Below, one piece after another: positions 1 through 5,680 of a stretch of 16,244 nucleotides of DNA (position 1 is the stretch's first letter; each line of letters starts with the position of its first letter). The notes below the pieces were generated by a model, which worked only from the letters and a program-made list of their open reading frames with translations, had not been told where the DNA came from and did no database searches. The DNA comes from Frankiaceae bacterium (lineage in GTDB: Bacteria > Actinomycetota > Actinomycetes > JAVEEJ01). The position numbers and the translations under genes are program-made. The stretch is from NCBI GenBank assembly GCA_030840515.1, contig JAVEEJ010000047.1:1-16244 (forward strand), written 5' to 3'.

Positions 1-2025
1 GTGCCGCTCGACCAGCCGAGTGCACTCGTCGACCGTCTTGGCCACAGCCTTGTCGACCGTCTCGTCACGGCCGTCCCCGGTCACGGCTGCGACATCGGTC
101 GCGAGCCGCAGCACGCGGGCGAGGTACTTCACCGAGCCGGTTGGTGACACATCGGCCCAGTCGACGTCGTCCTCCGGTGGGGAAGCGAACAGCATGGTCA
201 GGCGCACCGCGTCGACGCCGTACTCGCGCAGCTCGACTCCCAGGTCCACCCCGTTGCCCAGCGACTTGCTCATCGCCGCGCCCTGGTTGATGACCTGCCC
301 CTGGTTGAGCAGCGCTGAGAACGGCTCGACGCAGTCCAGCATGCCCATGTCGTGCAGCACCTTGGTGAAGAAGCGCGCGTAGAGCAGGTGCAGGATCGCG
401 TGCTCGACGCCGCCGACGTACTGCGCGACCGGCATCCACTTCTTCGCCTCGGCCGGGTCGAACGGGCCGTCCTCGTAGTGCGGAGACAGGTAGCGCAGGA
501 AGTACCAGGACGAGTCCACGAAGGTGTCCATCGTGTCGGTGTCGCGTTCTGCGGGACCGCCGCACTGCGGGCAGGGCACCTCCACCCAGGCGCGGTTGGA
601 CGCCAGCGGCGACTGCCCGACGGGCTTGAGGTCCTCGCCCTTCATGTCGTCGGGCAGCGTCACCGGCAGCTGGTCGTCGGGTACGGCGACCTCGCCGCAG
701 GCCGGGCAGTGCACGATCGGGATCGGGGCACCCCAGAAGCGCTGACGCGACAGCAGCCAGTCGCGCAGCCGGTAGTTGACGGCCTCCTCGCCCGTGCCGC
801 GCTCGCGCAGGATCTCGATCGCCTTCGCGATCGCCTCCTCCTTGCGCAGCCCGTCGAGCGGACCTGAGTTGACGAGTACGCCGTCGCCGGCGGTCGCCGT
901 CCACGTCTGACCCGGGTCCGGCTCCCCCGTGTCGACCACGACCCGGACCGGCAGGTCGAACTGCCGCGCGAAGTCGAGGTCGCGCTGGTCGTGGGCGGGC
1001 ACCGCCATGATCGCGCCGGTGCCGTAGTCGGCCAGCACGTAGTCGGCCGCGAAGACCGGCAGCTCCTCGCCGTTGAGCGGGTTGACGGCCGTGACGCCCA
1101 ACGGCACGCCCGTCTTCGGCCGGTCGCTCGCCTGCCGTTCGATGTCCGAGATCTTGCGCACCTGCTCGCGGTAGGCCTCGAAGGCCGCGCGCTGCTCCGG
1201 TGCGCACAGCTCGTCGGCCAGCGCGGCGTCTGCCGCGACGACGAAGAACGTCGCGCCGTAGAGGGTGTCGGGCCGGGTGGTGAAGACCGTGACCTTGCGC
1301 CCGGCGATGCTGAAGTCGACGTGCGCGCCGGTCGAGCGGCCGATCCAGTTCTTCTGCATCAGCAGCACGCGCTCGGGCCACTTGCCCTCCAGCTGCGCCA
1401 TGTCCTCCAGCAGCCGGTCGGCGTACTCGGTGATCTTGAAGAACCACTGCGTCAGCTCGCGCTTGGTCACCTCGGTGCCGCAGCGCTCGCACTTGCCACC
1501 GACGACCTGCTCGTTGGCCAGCACCGTCTGGTCCTTGGGACACCAGTTGACCGGTGACGACTTGCGGTAGGCCAGCCCGCGCTGGCGGAAGCGCAGGAAC
1601 AGCCACTGGGTCCAGCGGTAGTACTCCGGGTCCGAGGTGTGCAACCGGCGCGACCAGTCGAAGGAGATGGCGTAGCGCCGGAAGGCGTCGGCCTGGGTGT
1701 CGATGTTGGCGTAGGTGTAGGTGGCCGGGTGCTCGTCGCGCTTGATGGCTGCGTTCTCCGCAGGCAAGCCGAACGAGTCCCAGCCGACCGGGTGCAGGAC
1801 GTCGTACCCGCGCCTCATCCAGTAGCGCGCCACGACGTCGCCGATCCCGAACGCCTCGGCGTGGCCCATGTGCAGGTCCCCGCTGGGGTAGCTGAACATG
1901 TCGAGGACGTACTTGCGCTGCGCACCGGCGCGGACGCCGGCCCGGTTGAGGTCGAGCGCGTCCCACACCGGCAGCCAGCGATCCTGGATCGCATGCGGGT
2001 CGTAGACGTCGGGCTCGTCGCTCAC
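1..2025 (-). CDS. leuS: Leucyl-tRNA synthetase, N-terminal 675 residues (cut by left edge)
   Basis: Charges tRNA-Leu with leucine in the cytoplasm. The reading frame starts at a GTG (2025-2023) with an AGGGAG ribosome site (2031-2036) 5 nt upstream, and stays open to base 1, so the C-terminal anticodon-binding part is missing. Visible motifs: the HIGH box as HMGH (residues 52-55), the first zinc-type cysteines (NWCPKDQTVLANEQV, then CERCG), the CP1 editing domain (TRPDTLYG and GTGAIMAVPAHDQRD), a second Cys cluster (CPACG, CPQCG), DTFVDSSWY, and the KMSKS box as AMSKS (584-588). The Ala before MSKS is, as I recall, common in actinobacterial LeuRS and does not suggest inactivation. Editing looks intact. 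A leader peptide and terminator hairpin directly upstream imply attenuation by leucine or charged tRNA-Leu. Longer frames over the same bases are shadows; this frame carries all the family motifs. Confidence 0.97.
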   Translation of the reverse strand, partial: MSDEPDVYDPHAIQDRWLPVWDALDLNRAGVRAGAQRKYVLDMFSYPSGDLHMGHAEAFGIGDVVARYWMRRGYDVLHPVGWDSFGLPAENAAIKRDEHPATYTYANIDTQADAFRRYAISFDWSRRLHTSDPEYYRWTQWLFLRFRQRGLAYRKSSPVNWCPKDQTVLANEQVVGGKCERCGTEVTKRELTQWFFKITEYADRLLEDMAQLEGKWPERVLLMQKNWIGRSTGAHVDFSIAGRKVTVFTTRPDTLYGATFFVVAADAALADELCAPEQRAAFEAYREQVRKISDIERQASDRPKTGVPLGVTAVNPLNGEELPVFAADYVLADYGTGAIMAVPAHDQRDLDFARQFDLPVRVVVDTGEPDPGQTWTATAGDGVLVNSGPLDGLRKEEAIAKAIEILRERGTGEEAVNYRLRDWLLSRQRFWGAPIPIVHCPACGEVAVPDDQLPVTLPDDMKGEDLKPVGQSPLASNRAWVEVPCPQCGGPAERDTDTMDTFVDSSWYFLRYLSPHYEDGPFDPAEAKKWMPVAQYVGGVEHAILHLLYARFFTKVLHDMGMLDCVEPFSALLNQGQVINQGAAMSKSLGNGVDLGVELREYGVDAVRLTMLFASPPEDDVDWADVSPTGSVKYLARVLRLATDVAAVTGDGRDETVDKAVAKTVDECTRLVERH

Positions 2026-2090
2026 GCTGTCTCCCTGGCTCTGTGTGCTTCCGCCACTAGCAATAGCACTCCGCAAATGCAGCACTCCAC

Positions 2091-2120
2091 AAAAGAAAAG
2101 AGCCCCCGTTCCACGAGGGC
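2091..2120 (-). terminator. Intrinsic terminator / attenuator upstream of leuS
   Basis: On the minus strand GCCCTCGT and ACGGGGGC pair over 8 bp (one U-G wobble) around a GGA loop. A U-rich tail (TCTTTTCTTTT) follows directly. It lies 22 nt after the leader stop and about 65 nt before the leuS GTG, the usual place for a transcription attenuator. U tracts are scarce in this high-GC sequence, which strengthens the call. Confidence 0.8.
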
Positions 2121-2152
2121 GCCGCGCTGAGGTGGTGCTTGCTCAGCGCGGC
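2121..2152 (-). promoter_or_regulatory. Leader hairpin of the leuS attenuator (11-bp stem)
   Basis: The arms GCCGCGCTGAG and CTCAGCGCGGC are perfectly complementary, with a 10-nt loop. The 5' arm on the transcribed strand covers the last codons and stop of the leader peptide. A ribosome stalled on the Leu codons would mask this arm and free the 3' arm. In the fully paired form the stem can also recruit CGAG (leader codons 9-10) to pair with CUCG of the terminator 5' arm, so it may compete with the terminator. Which fold is the antiterminator is unresolved. Confidence 0.65.
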
Positions 2153-2181
2153 TCGATAAGGAGGAGCACGTGGCGGGTCAT
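2143..2181 (-). CDS. leuL: leuS leader peptide (MTRHVLLLIEPR), putative attenuator peptide
   Basis: This is a 12-codon frame, ATG at 2181 and TGA at 2145-2143, reading MTRHVLLLIEPR. Three consecutive leucine codons (CTC CTC CTT) lie six bases before the 11-bp hairpin whose 5' arm contains the Pro-Arg-stop codons. It lies directly upstream of leuS on the same strand, followed by a terminator-like hairpin. No Shine-Dalgarno is visible, but a TACGCT -10 box ends 6 nt before the ATG, so the transcript probably begins at the A of the start codon (leaderless). Classical leucine attenuators upstream of leuS have been predicted in some Streptomyces. The reading here is from sequence alone. The symbol is by analogy with other leucine leader peptides. 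Confidence 0.75.
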   Translation of the reverse strand: MTRHVLLLIEPR

Positions 2182-2187
2182 GGGGGC

Positions 2188-2217
2188 AGCGTAGCGAAAG
2201 GCGGACGGTGAGCTCAG
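2188..2217 (-). promoter_or_regulatory. Putative promoter of the leuS leader transcript
   Basis: A -10 box TACGCT (2193-2188, fits TAnnnT) sits 6 nt before the leader ATG. About 18 bp upstream is CTGAGC (2217-2212), a 3/6 match to TTGACA. The start point would fall at the leader ATG. The -35 overlaps the stop codon of the upstream 61-residue gene. Confidence 0.5.
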
Positions 2218-2399
2218 CCCATATCCCTGCGGTCCGCCTCGACCTCGAGTTCGGCGGTGCGGTCCGCGTGGTTCTCCTGCGCTGCCTCGCTGCGGTCCTG
2301 CACGTCCCGCTCGGTCTCGTGCAGGTGCGTCAGCTCGCGCTCCAGCGTCTCGTCCGAGAGCTCAGGCCCAGGGATGGGGCCGCGCGGGGTGTGCTCCAT
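2214..2399 (-). CDS. Small acidic hypothetical protein, DUF6158-like
   Basis: 61 residues, very rich in Glu, Asp, Arg and His, with no cysteine, signal peptide or membrane segment. The segment LSDETLERELTHLHETERD, followed by a HADRTAELE stretch, resembles the small actinobacterial DUF6158 proteins. It should form a long charged helix or helical hairpin. ATG at 2399 has a GGAGG ribosome site 8 nt upstream; a GTG one codon earlier (2402) is equally possible. It is divergent from the acyltransferase gene (start 46 bp away) and points toward leuS. The same frame is open further upstream, but those codons run into the acyltransferase gene on the other strand. Function unknown; family assignment is from memory of sequence pattern. 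Confidence 0.6.
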   Translation of the reverse strand: MEHTPRGPIPGPELSDETLERELTHLHETERDVQDRSEAAQENHADRTAELEVEADRRDMG

Positions 2400-2445
2400 C
2401 ACGTTCGCCTCCAACAGGTGGGACACAGCCTCTGTGGGTACGGTC

Positions 2446-3183
2446 ATGCCCGTGGCTGAGCTGGTGTACCCCCCTGTCATCGGCTTCGCGCGGACTGTGT
2501 TCGCCGGGCTGGGCCTTCGCTTCGACATCACTGGCGTCGAGAACATCCCCCGGACGGGCGGCGCTGTGCTGGCGTCCAACCACGTCGGCTACCTCGACTT
2601 CACCTTCGTCGGGCTGACCGCGCGCCCCATCAAGCGACTGGTGCGGTTCATGGCCAAGGAGGCGGTCTTCCGGCACAAGGTGTCGGGCCCGCTGATGCGC
2701 GGGATGAAGCACATCCCGGTGGACCGGTCAGCGGGAGGCGCTTCGTACGCCGCGGCGGTGCAAGCTCTCAAGGACGGCGAGCTCGTCGGGGTCTTCCCCG
2801 AGGCCACCATCAGTCGCTCGTTCGAGCTCAAGGCGTTCAAGACCGGCGCTGCGCGGATGGCCGCCGAGGCCGGGGTGCCGGTCCTCCCGGTCATCGTGTG
2901 GGGCTCGCAGCGGCTGATGACGAAGGGCCGTCCACGGGACTTCCACCGCGGTAAGGCGATCTCGATCGCGATCGGCGAGCCCATGACCGTCTCCGGCGAC
3001 GCCGAGGCTGACACAGCGGAGCTGAAGGCGCGCATGGGCGAGCTGCTCGGCAAGGTGCAGGCGAACTACCCGCAACGGCCCTCAGGGCCGGCCGACGAGT
3101 GGTGGCTGCCGGCGCGGCTCGGCGGCTCAGCACCGACGTTGGAGCAGGCCGACGAGCTCGACAAGGCCGACCGCGAGCGCTGA
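2446..3183 (+). CDS. 1-acyl-sn-glycerol-3-phosphate acyltransferase family protein (PlsC-like)
   Basis: Predicted to transfer an acyl chain to lysophosphatidic acid or a related lysolipid at the inner face of the membrane. 245 residues from the ATG at 2446. Visible acyltransferase blocks: HX4D as NHVGYLD (His46, Asp51), block II around HIPVDRS (89-95), block III as FPEATISRS (from residue 117; textbook form FPEGTRS), and block IV PVIVWG. The FPEATIS variant is familiar from an actinobacterial subgroup and does not imply loss of function. The hydrophobic N-terminus (LVYPPVIGFARTVFAGLG) may associate with membrane. An in-frame GTG at 2434 is an alternative start; neither has a convincing ribosome site. 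It is the only clear plus-strand gene in the window and converges on the SpoIIE phosphatase gene. Substrate is not predictable; menaquinone, PIM or phospholipid pathways are possible. Confidence 0.88.
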   Translation: MPVAELVYPPVIGFARTVFAGLGLRFDITGVENIPRTGGAVLASNHVGYLDFTFVGLTARPIKRLVRFMAKEAVFRHKVSGPLMRGMKHIPVDRSAGGASYAAAVQALKDGELVGVFPEATISRSFELKAFKTGAARMAAEAGVPVLPVIVWGSQRLMTKGRPRDFHRGKAISIAIGEPMTVSGDAEADTAELKARMGELLGKVQANYPQRPSGPADEWWLPARLGGSAPTLEQADELDKADRER

Positions 3184-3192
3184 CGGCGTCAG
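3180..3192. terminator. Small palindrome holding both convergent stop codons
   Basis: CTGAC-GGC-GTCAG is a 5-bp stem with a 3-nt loop. The plsC-like stop (3181-3183) is in one arm and the SpoIIE-phosphatase stop (3191-3189) in the other. With only 5 bp between the two genes, this is the only candidate for a shared bidirectional terminator. The stem is short and has no U tract. Confidence 0.3.
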
Positions 3193-4430
3193 AGTGCCCG
3201 CAGCGCGAGCGCTGTCACGTCGTCCTCGGGGTCGTTGTGGCAGTGCACGAGCACCTGGTTCACGACTGCGTCGACGACAGTGCCAGGGACCGGGTCACTG
3301 CTCGCCACCAGCCGGGTCAGTCGCTCGTCCCCGAACAGGTCAAGTCCGTGTCGTGCCTCTGTCACACCGTCGCTGTACAGGAACAGCAGGTCGCCGTGCG
3401 CCAGCAGGAAGCGCGTCTCCTTCAAGCCGCCGTCGGGGATGCAGCCCAGCAGCGCGCCGGGCGGCTCGAGGACCTCGACGCTGCCATCGGCGCGGCGGAT
3501 CAGTGGCGCGGGATGGCCTCCTCTCGCGAGTCGGACCTCCATACCTTGCGAGGTCATCCGCGTGGTCAGGTAGACAGCGGTCAGGAACTGCTCGGGCTCG
3601 CCCCAGCGCAGCACCGCGTCGTTGAGGCCGTCGAGCACGCGCCGCGGCGATGCCTGCAGTACAGCAAGCGTGCGCACCGTGTATCGAGCAAGCGTGGCCA
3701 GCGTGGCCGCCCGCGCACCGTGCCCGACCACGTCGCCGATCAGCGTGCCCCAGCGCTTGCCGGGCAGCGGGAAGACGTCGTAGAAGTCGCCGGCTACTCG
3801 AGTCCCTCCGCGTCCCGGCAGCCATCGGACACCGATCTCCATCCCGGGAACCTCGGGCAGCTCCGGCGGGATGAGGCTCTCCTGCAGCGTCGCGGCCAGC
3901 TCGGCACTTGTGCGCGCCTGCTCACTCGCCTCCTGCCGCGCCGAGGCGTTGAACAGGTAGGCAGCTGCCACGTCGGCGAGTGTCTGCGCTCCCTCCAGGT
4001 CGGCGGCAGAGAGCTCGGTCGGCTCTTTCGCGTAGAGCTCGAGCGCACCGAGCTGTCGGTCGTCAAGTCGCAGCGGGAAGCTGAAGACGGCCCCGAGTCC
4101 CGCAGCGGCGGCCGCTGGCGAGAACTTGTCGAAGCGGGTGTCGGCGGCCAGGTCTCGCACTGCCACGTGCTCGCCGGTCCGGTAGGCATCCAGGCACGGT
4201 CCCTGTTGCAGCTCCATCTGGAGCGTCTCGATGCCGCGGACGACGTCATCGGACGCGGCGACGAAGTGGTGCTCGGTGTCGCTGTCCATGAGCAGGACCC
4301 CGGCGCCGTCGACGGGAATCACCTCGACGACCCGGTCGACGAGATGGTCGAGGATGGCCTGGATCGGGAAGTCGCCGGTCAGGTTGCGGGCGAACTCGAC
4401 GAGCACCGAGGCAAGACGTTGCTCGTCCAC
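3189..4430 (-). CDS. GAF-domain SpoIIE/RsbU-type PP2C serine phosphatase
   Basis: Soluble signalling phosphatase, probably dephosphorylating an anti-anti-sigma (STAS) protein in a partner-switching pathway. 413 residues from GTG 4430, chosen because AGGAG lies 7 nt upstream; an in-frame GTG at 4448 adds six residues but lacks a ribosome site. An N-terminal GAF domain (about residues 10-155) is followed by a helical linker with the usual LQESLIPPELPEVPG signature. The SpoIIE catalytic domain (about 195-413) has metal-binding motifs AGDFYDVF (213-220), GDVVGHG (232-238), SDGVTEA (353-359) and DDVTAL (403-408). All PP2C metal aspartates appear present. No kinase, STAS or sigma-factor gene is in the window, so it is an orphan here. 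The GAF ligand cannot be predicted. Confidence 0.93.
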   Translation of the reverse strand: MDEQRLASVLVEFARNLTGDFPIQAILDHLVDRVVEVIPVDGAGVLLMDSDTEHHFVAASDDVVRGIETLQMELQQGPCLDAYRTGEHVAVRDLAADTRFDKFSPAAAAAGLGAVFSFPLRLDDRQLGALELYAKEPTELSAADLEGAQTLADVAAAYLFNASARQEASEQARTSAELAATLQESLIPPELPEVPGMEIGVRWLPGRGGTRVAGDFYDVFPLPGKRWGTLIGDVVGHGARAATLATLARYTVRTLAVLQASPRRVLDGLNDAVLRWGEPEQFLTAVYLTTRMTSQGMEVRLARGGHPAPLIRRADGSVEVLEPPGALLGCIPDGGLKETRFLLAHGDLLFLYSDGVTEARHGLDLFGDERLTRLVASSDPVPGTVVDAVVNQVLVHCHNDPEDDVTALALRAL

Positions 4431-4484
4431 GGCACCGCTCCTCGACACATGGGAGAACCCTGTGCCGCCGTGGTCTGGAGCGGT

Positions 4485-4505
4485 GCAGTCTGACTGCTCA
4501 CTGTA
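4485..4505 (-). promoter_or_regulatory. Possible promoter and palindrome upstream of the SpoIIE phosphatase
   Basis: On the minus strand a TACAGT -10-like box (4505-4500) is followed 2 nt later by a perfect 13-bp palindrome, GCAGTC-T-GACTGC (4497-4485). That is where the start point would lie, so it could be an operator. No good -35 is seen at 17 bp. The rest of the 4431-4618 gap holds a second small palindrome (4591-4602) and nothing else recognisable. Confidence 0.3.
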
Positions 4506-4590
4506 CTCGCTTGCCAGCTCCTCAGCGGGCGGAGAGCCACCCGAGAAAAGGGACCCACAGCGTTCCCGCTCGGCCCCTCCATGCCCGACG

Positions 4591-4602
4591 CTGACTGGTC
4601 AG
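4591..4602 (-). terminator. Weak hairpin downstream of the FMN-binding cluster
   Basis: CTGACTGGTCAG is a 12-bp inverted repeat 17 nt past the stop of the last gene in the flavinylation cluster. It lies between that stop and the next minus-strand gene. The stem is 4-5 bp with no U tract, so terminator function is uncertain. Confidence 0.25.
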
Positions 4603-4618
4603 GCGCTAGTGACGTGAC

Positions 4619-5074
4619 TCAGGCGTGCGCCGCATCCAGCGCCGACTGCAGCGAGCGCCGGTAGCCCTCAGAGGTGTAGGTGGCGCCGGAGACGGTGTCG
4701 ATCTTCGCGCTCTGAACGTGCACAACCTCCTGGTTGAGACGGGGGATCGCCGCTGCGTTGATCTCTCGATCGCGCCGGCTGTCCTGCGGGAAGACGATGG
4801 CAGCAGCTGAGACGATGCGGCCTGTGCGCAAGGTGATCTGAACCTGAACCGGCCCGTATCTCGTGGCTGCCAGGTCGCCGTTCACGACCACGGTTGACGG
4901 TCTTGCGGCTCCGCGGGAGGGCGGCGTCACGATCCCGGGAGGGGCTGCCTTGGTGGCTGCCCCATGGCCATTGCCAGTGCTGGTCGGATAGAGGAACAGC
5001 AACGCCAGCGTCACGCCGGAGGCACCGATCACCGTGACGTTGCGTCGCGCCCGCCTCACGTGACGGTTCCTCAC
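4619..5074 (-). CDS. Membrane-anchored FMN-binding domain protein (second copy)
   Basis: 151 residues. A basic N-terminus (RRARRN, residues 7-12) leads into one hydrophobic segment (about 13-30) that is either an uncleaved anchor or a signal peptide. A short Pro/Ala/Gly linker and one FMN_bind domain (about 70-150) follow. The domain contains RYGPVQVQI and the flavinylation motif SGATYTSEGY; Thr132 is the expected phosphoester-linked FMN site. Its role would be a one-flavin electron carrier outside the membrane. It starts with GTG at 5074 inside the stop of the preceding FMN-binding gene (GTGA overlap), implying translational coupling. The two proteins are clear paralogues in their C-terminal domains and differ in linker length. 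The basic run before the hydrophobic segment is faintly Tat-like but not a good SRRxFLK match. Confidence 0.88.
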   Translation of the reverse strand: MRNRHVRRARRNVTVIGASGVTLALLFLYPTSTGNGHGAATKAAPPGIVTPPSRGAARPSTVVVNGDLAATRYGPVQVQITLRTGRIVSAAAIVFPQDSRRDREINAAAIPRLNQEVVHVQSAKIDTVSGATYTSEGYRRSLQSALDAAHA

Positions 5075-5667
5075 AGCAGGCCGGCCCGGTGCGCAGCGTC
5101 CAAGGCAGCCTGCAGTGACTCGCGGTAGCCGTCGGAGGTGTAGGTGGCACCTGAGACGGTGTCGATGTTGGCGCTCTGCGCGTCGACGGTCTCCTGGTCG
5201 AGCTGCGGAATCGCGTAGTCGTTGATCTCACGGTCACGCCCACTGCGCTGCGGGTAGTCAATGGCATCAGCACTGAGGATCCGGCCTGACCTGACGCGGA
5301 TCTGCACCTGCACGGGGCCGTAGCGCGTGTCCGCCGAGCTGCCGTTGACGGTGTAGGTCTTGGGCGCCGGACGCGGACTCGGCTTCACCGAAGGCTTGGC
5401 AGGCGGTGCGCCGGTGATCCGTGGTGGGGCCGCCGTCATGGCAGCTCGTGACGGGAGCGCGCTGGCCTCAGGGGTGGGGAGCTTGGGCTGATCGGATCGG
5501 CGGCTGGGCACGGCCGCAGCGGGGGTCCTGGTCGGCGAGTCGAGGCCGAGGACACCCGCCGGCGCCAACGCGGCGTGGCCGCTTCCTGAATCAAGACTCG
5601 CGCGCAAGCTCAGTCCCACGACAAGAAGTGTCATGGTCGACATCACTGCCTTCGGGCCTGACCTCAT
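5071..5667 (-). CDS. Exported FMN-binding domain protein with long Pro/Ala-rich linker (first copy)
   Basis: 198 residues from ATG 5667, which has a GGGAAG ribosome site 4 nt upstream and lies just past the stop of the oxidoreductase gene. The frame is open to 5724, but that would overlap the upstream gene by 44 bp. Layout: a hydrophobic export/anchor segment (about 6-24); a disordered linker rich in Pro, Ala, Ser and Lys (about 30-104); then an FMN_bind domain (about 108-195) with TRYGPVQVQI and SGATYTSDGY. Thr175 is the expected covalent FMN site. The linker could let the flavin domain reach across the envelope. It presumably takes electrons from the neighbouring flavohaem oxidoreductase. 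Known for the family: FMN is attached by ApbE, which is encoded in the same cluster. Confidence 0.88.
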   Translation of the reverse strand: MRSGPKAVMSTMTLLVVGLSLRASLDSGSGHAALAPAGVLGLDSPTRTPAAAVPSRRSDQPKLPTPEASALPSRAAMTAAPPRITGAPPAKPSVKPSPRPAPKTYTVNGSSADTRYGPVQVQIRVRSGRILSADAIDYPQRSGRDREINDYAIPQLDQETVDAQSANIDTVSGATYTSDGYRESLQAALDAAHRAGLL

Positions 5668-5680
5668 CGGCTTCCCGGCC

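Noticed and set aside
259..273. AMSKS instead of KMSKS in LeuRS as a sign of inactivity
   Set aside because: The second lysine and the rest of the box are intact, and this form is, as I recall, common in actinobacterial LeuRS.
65..1966. Long 633-codon minus-strand open frame over leuS
   Set aside because: It is out of frame with the leuS reading, which carries HMGH, the editing motifs and MSKS. Its product is low-complexity Arg/Ala/Gly, typical of shadow frames in high-GC DNA.
2054..2090. 8-bp direct repeat (GGAGTGCT twice) in the leuS 5' untranslated region
   Set aside because: It is too short and isolated to assign a role; no promoter or protein site could be tied to it.
2026..2213. T-box riboswitch upstream of leuS
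   Set aside because: No conserved T-box sequence or specifier stem is seen; the Leu-rich leader peptide and terminator explain the region better.
2794..2820. FPEATIS instead of FPEGTRS in the acyltransferase as a lesion
   Set aside because: The surrounding blocks are well kept and the variant is familiar from an actinobacterial subgroup.
3099..4493. 464-codon plus-strand open frame opposite the SpoIIE phosphatase
   Set aside because: It is antisense to an intact GAF-SpoIIE protein with all metal motifs, overlaps the end of the plsC-like gene, and has no recognisable domain.
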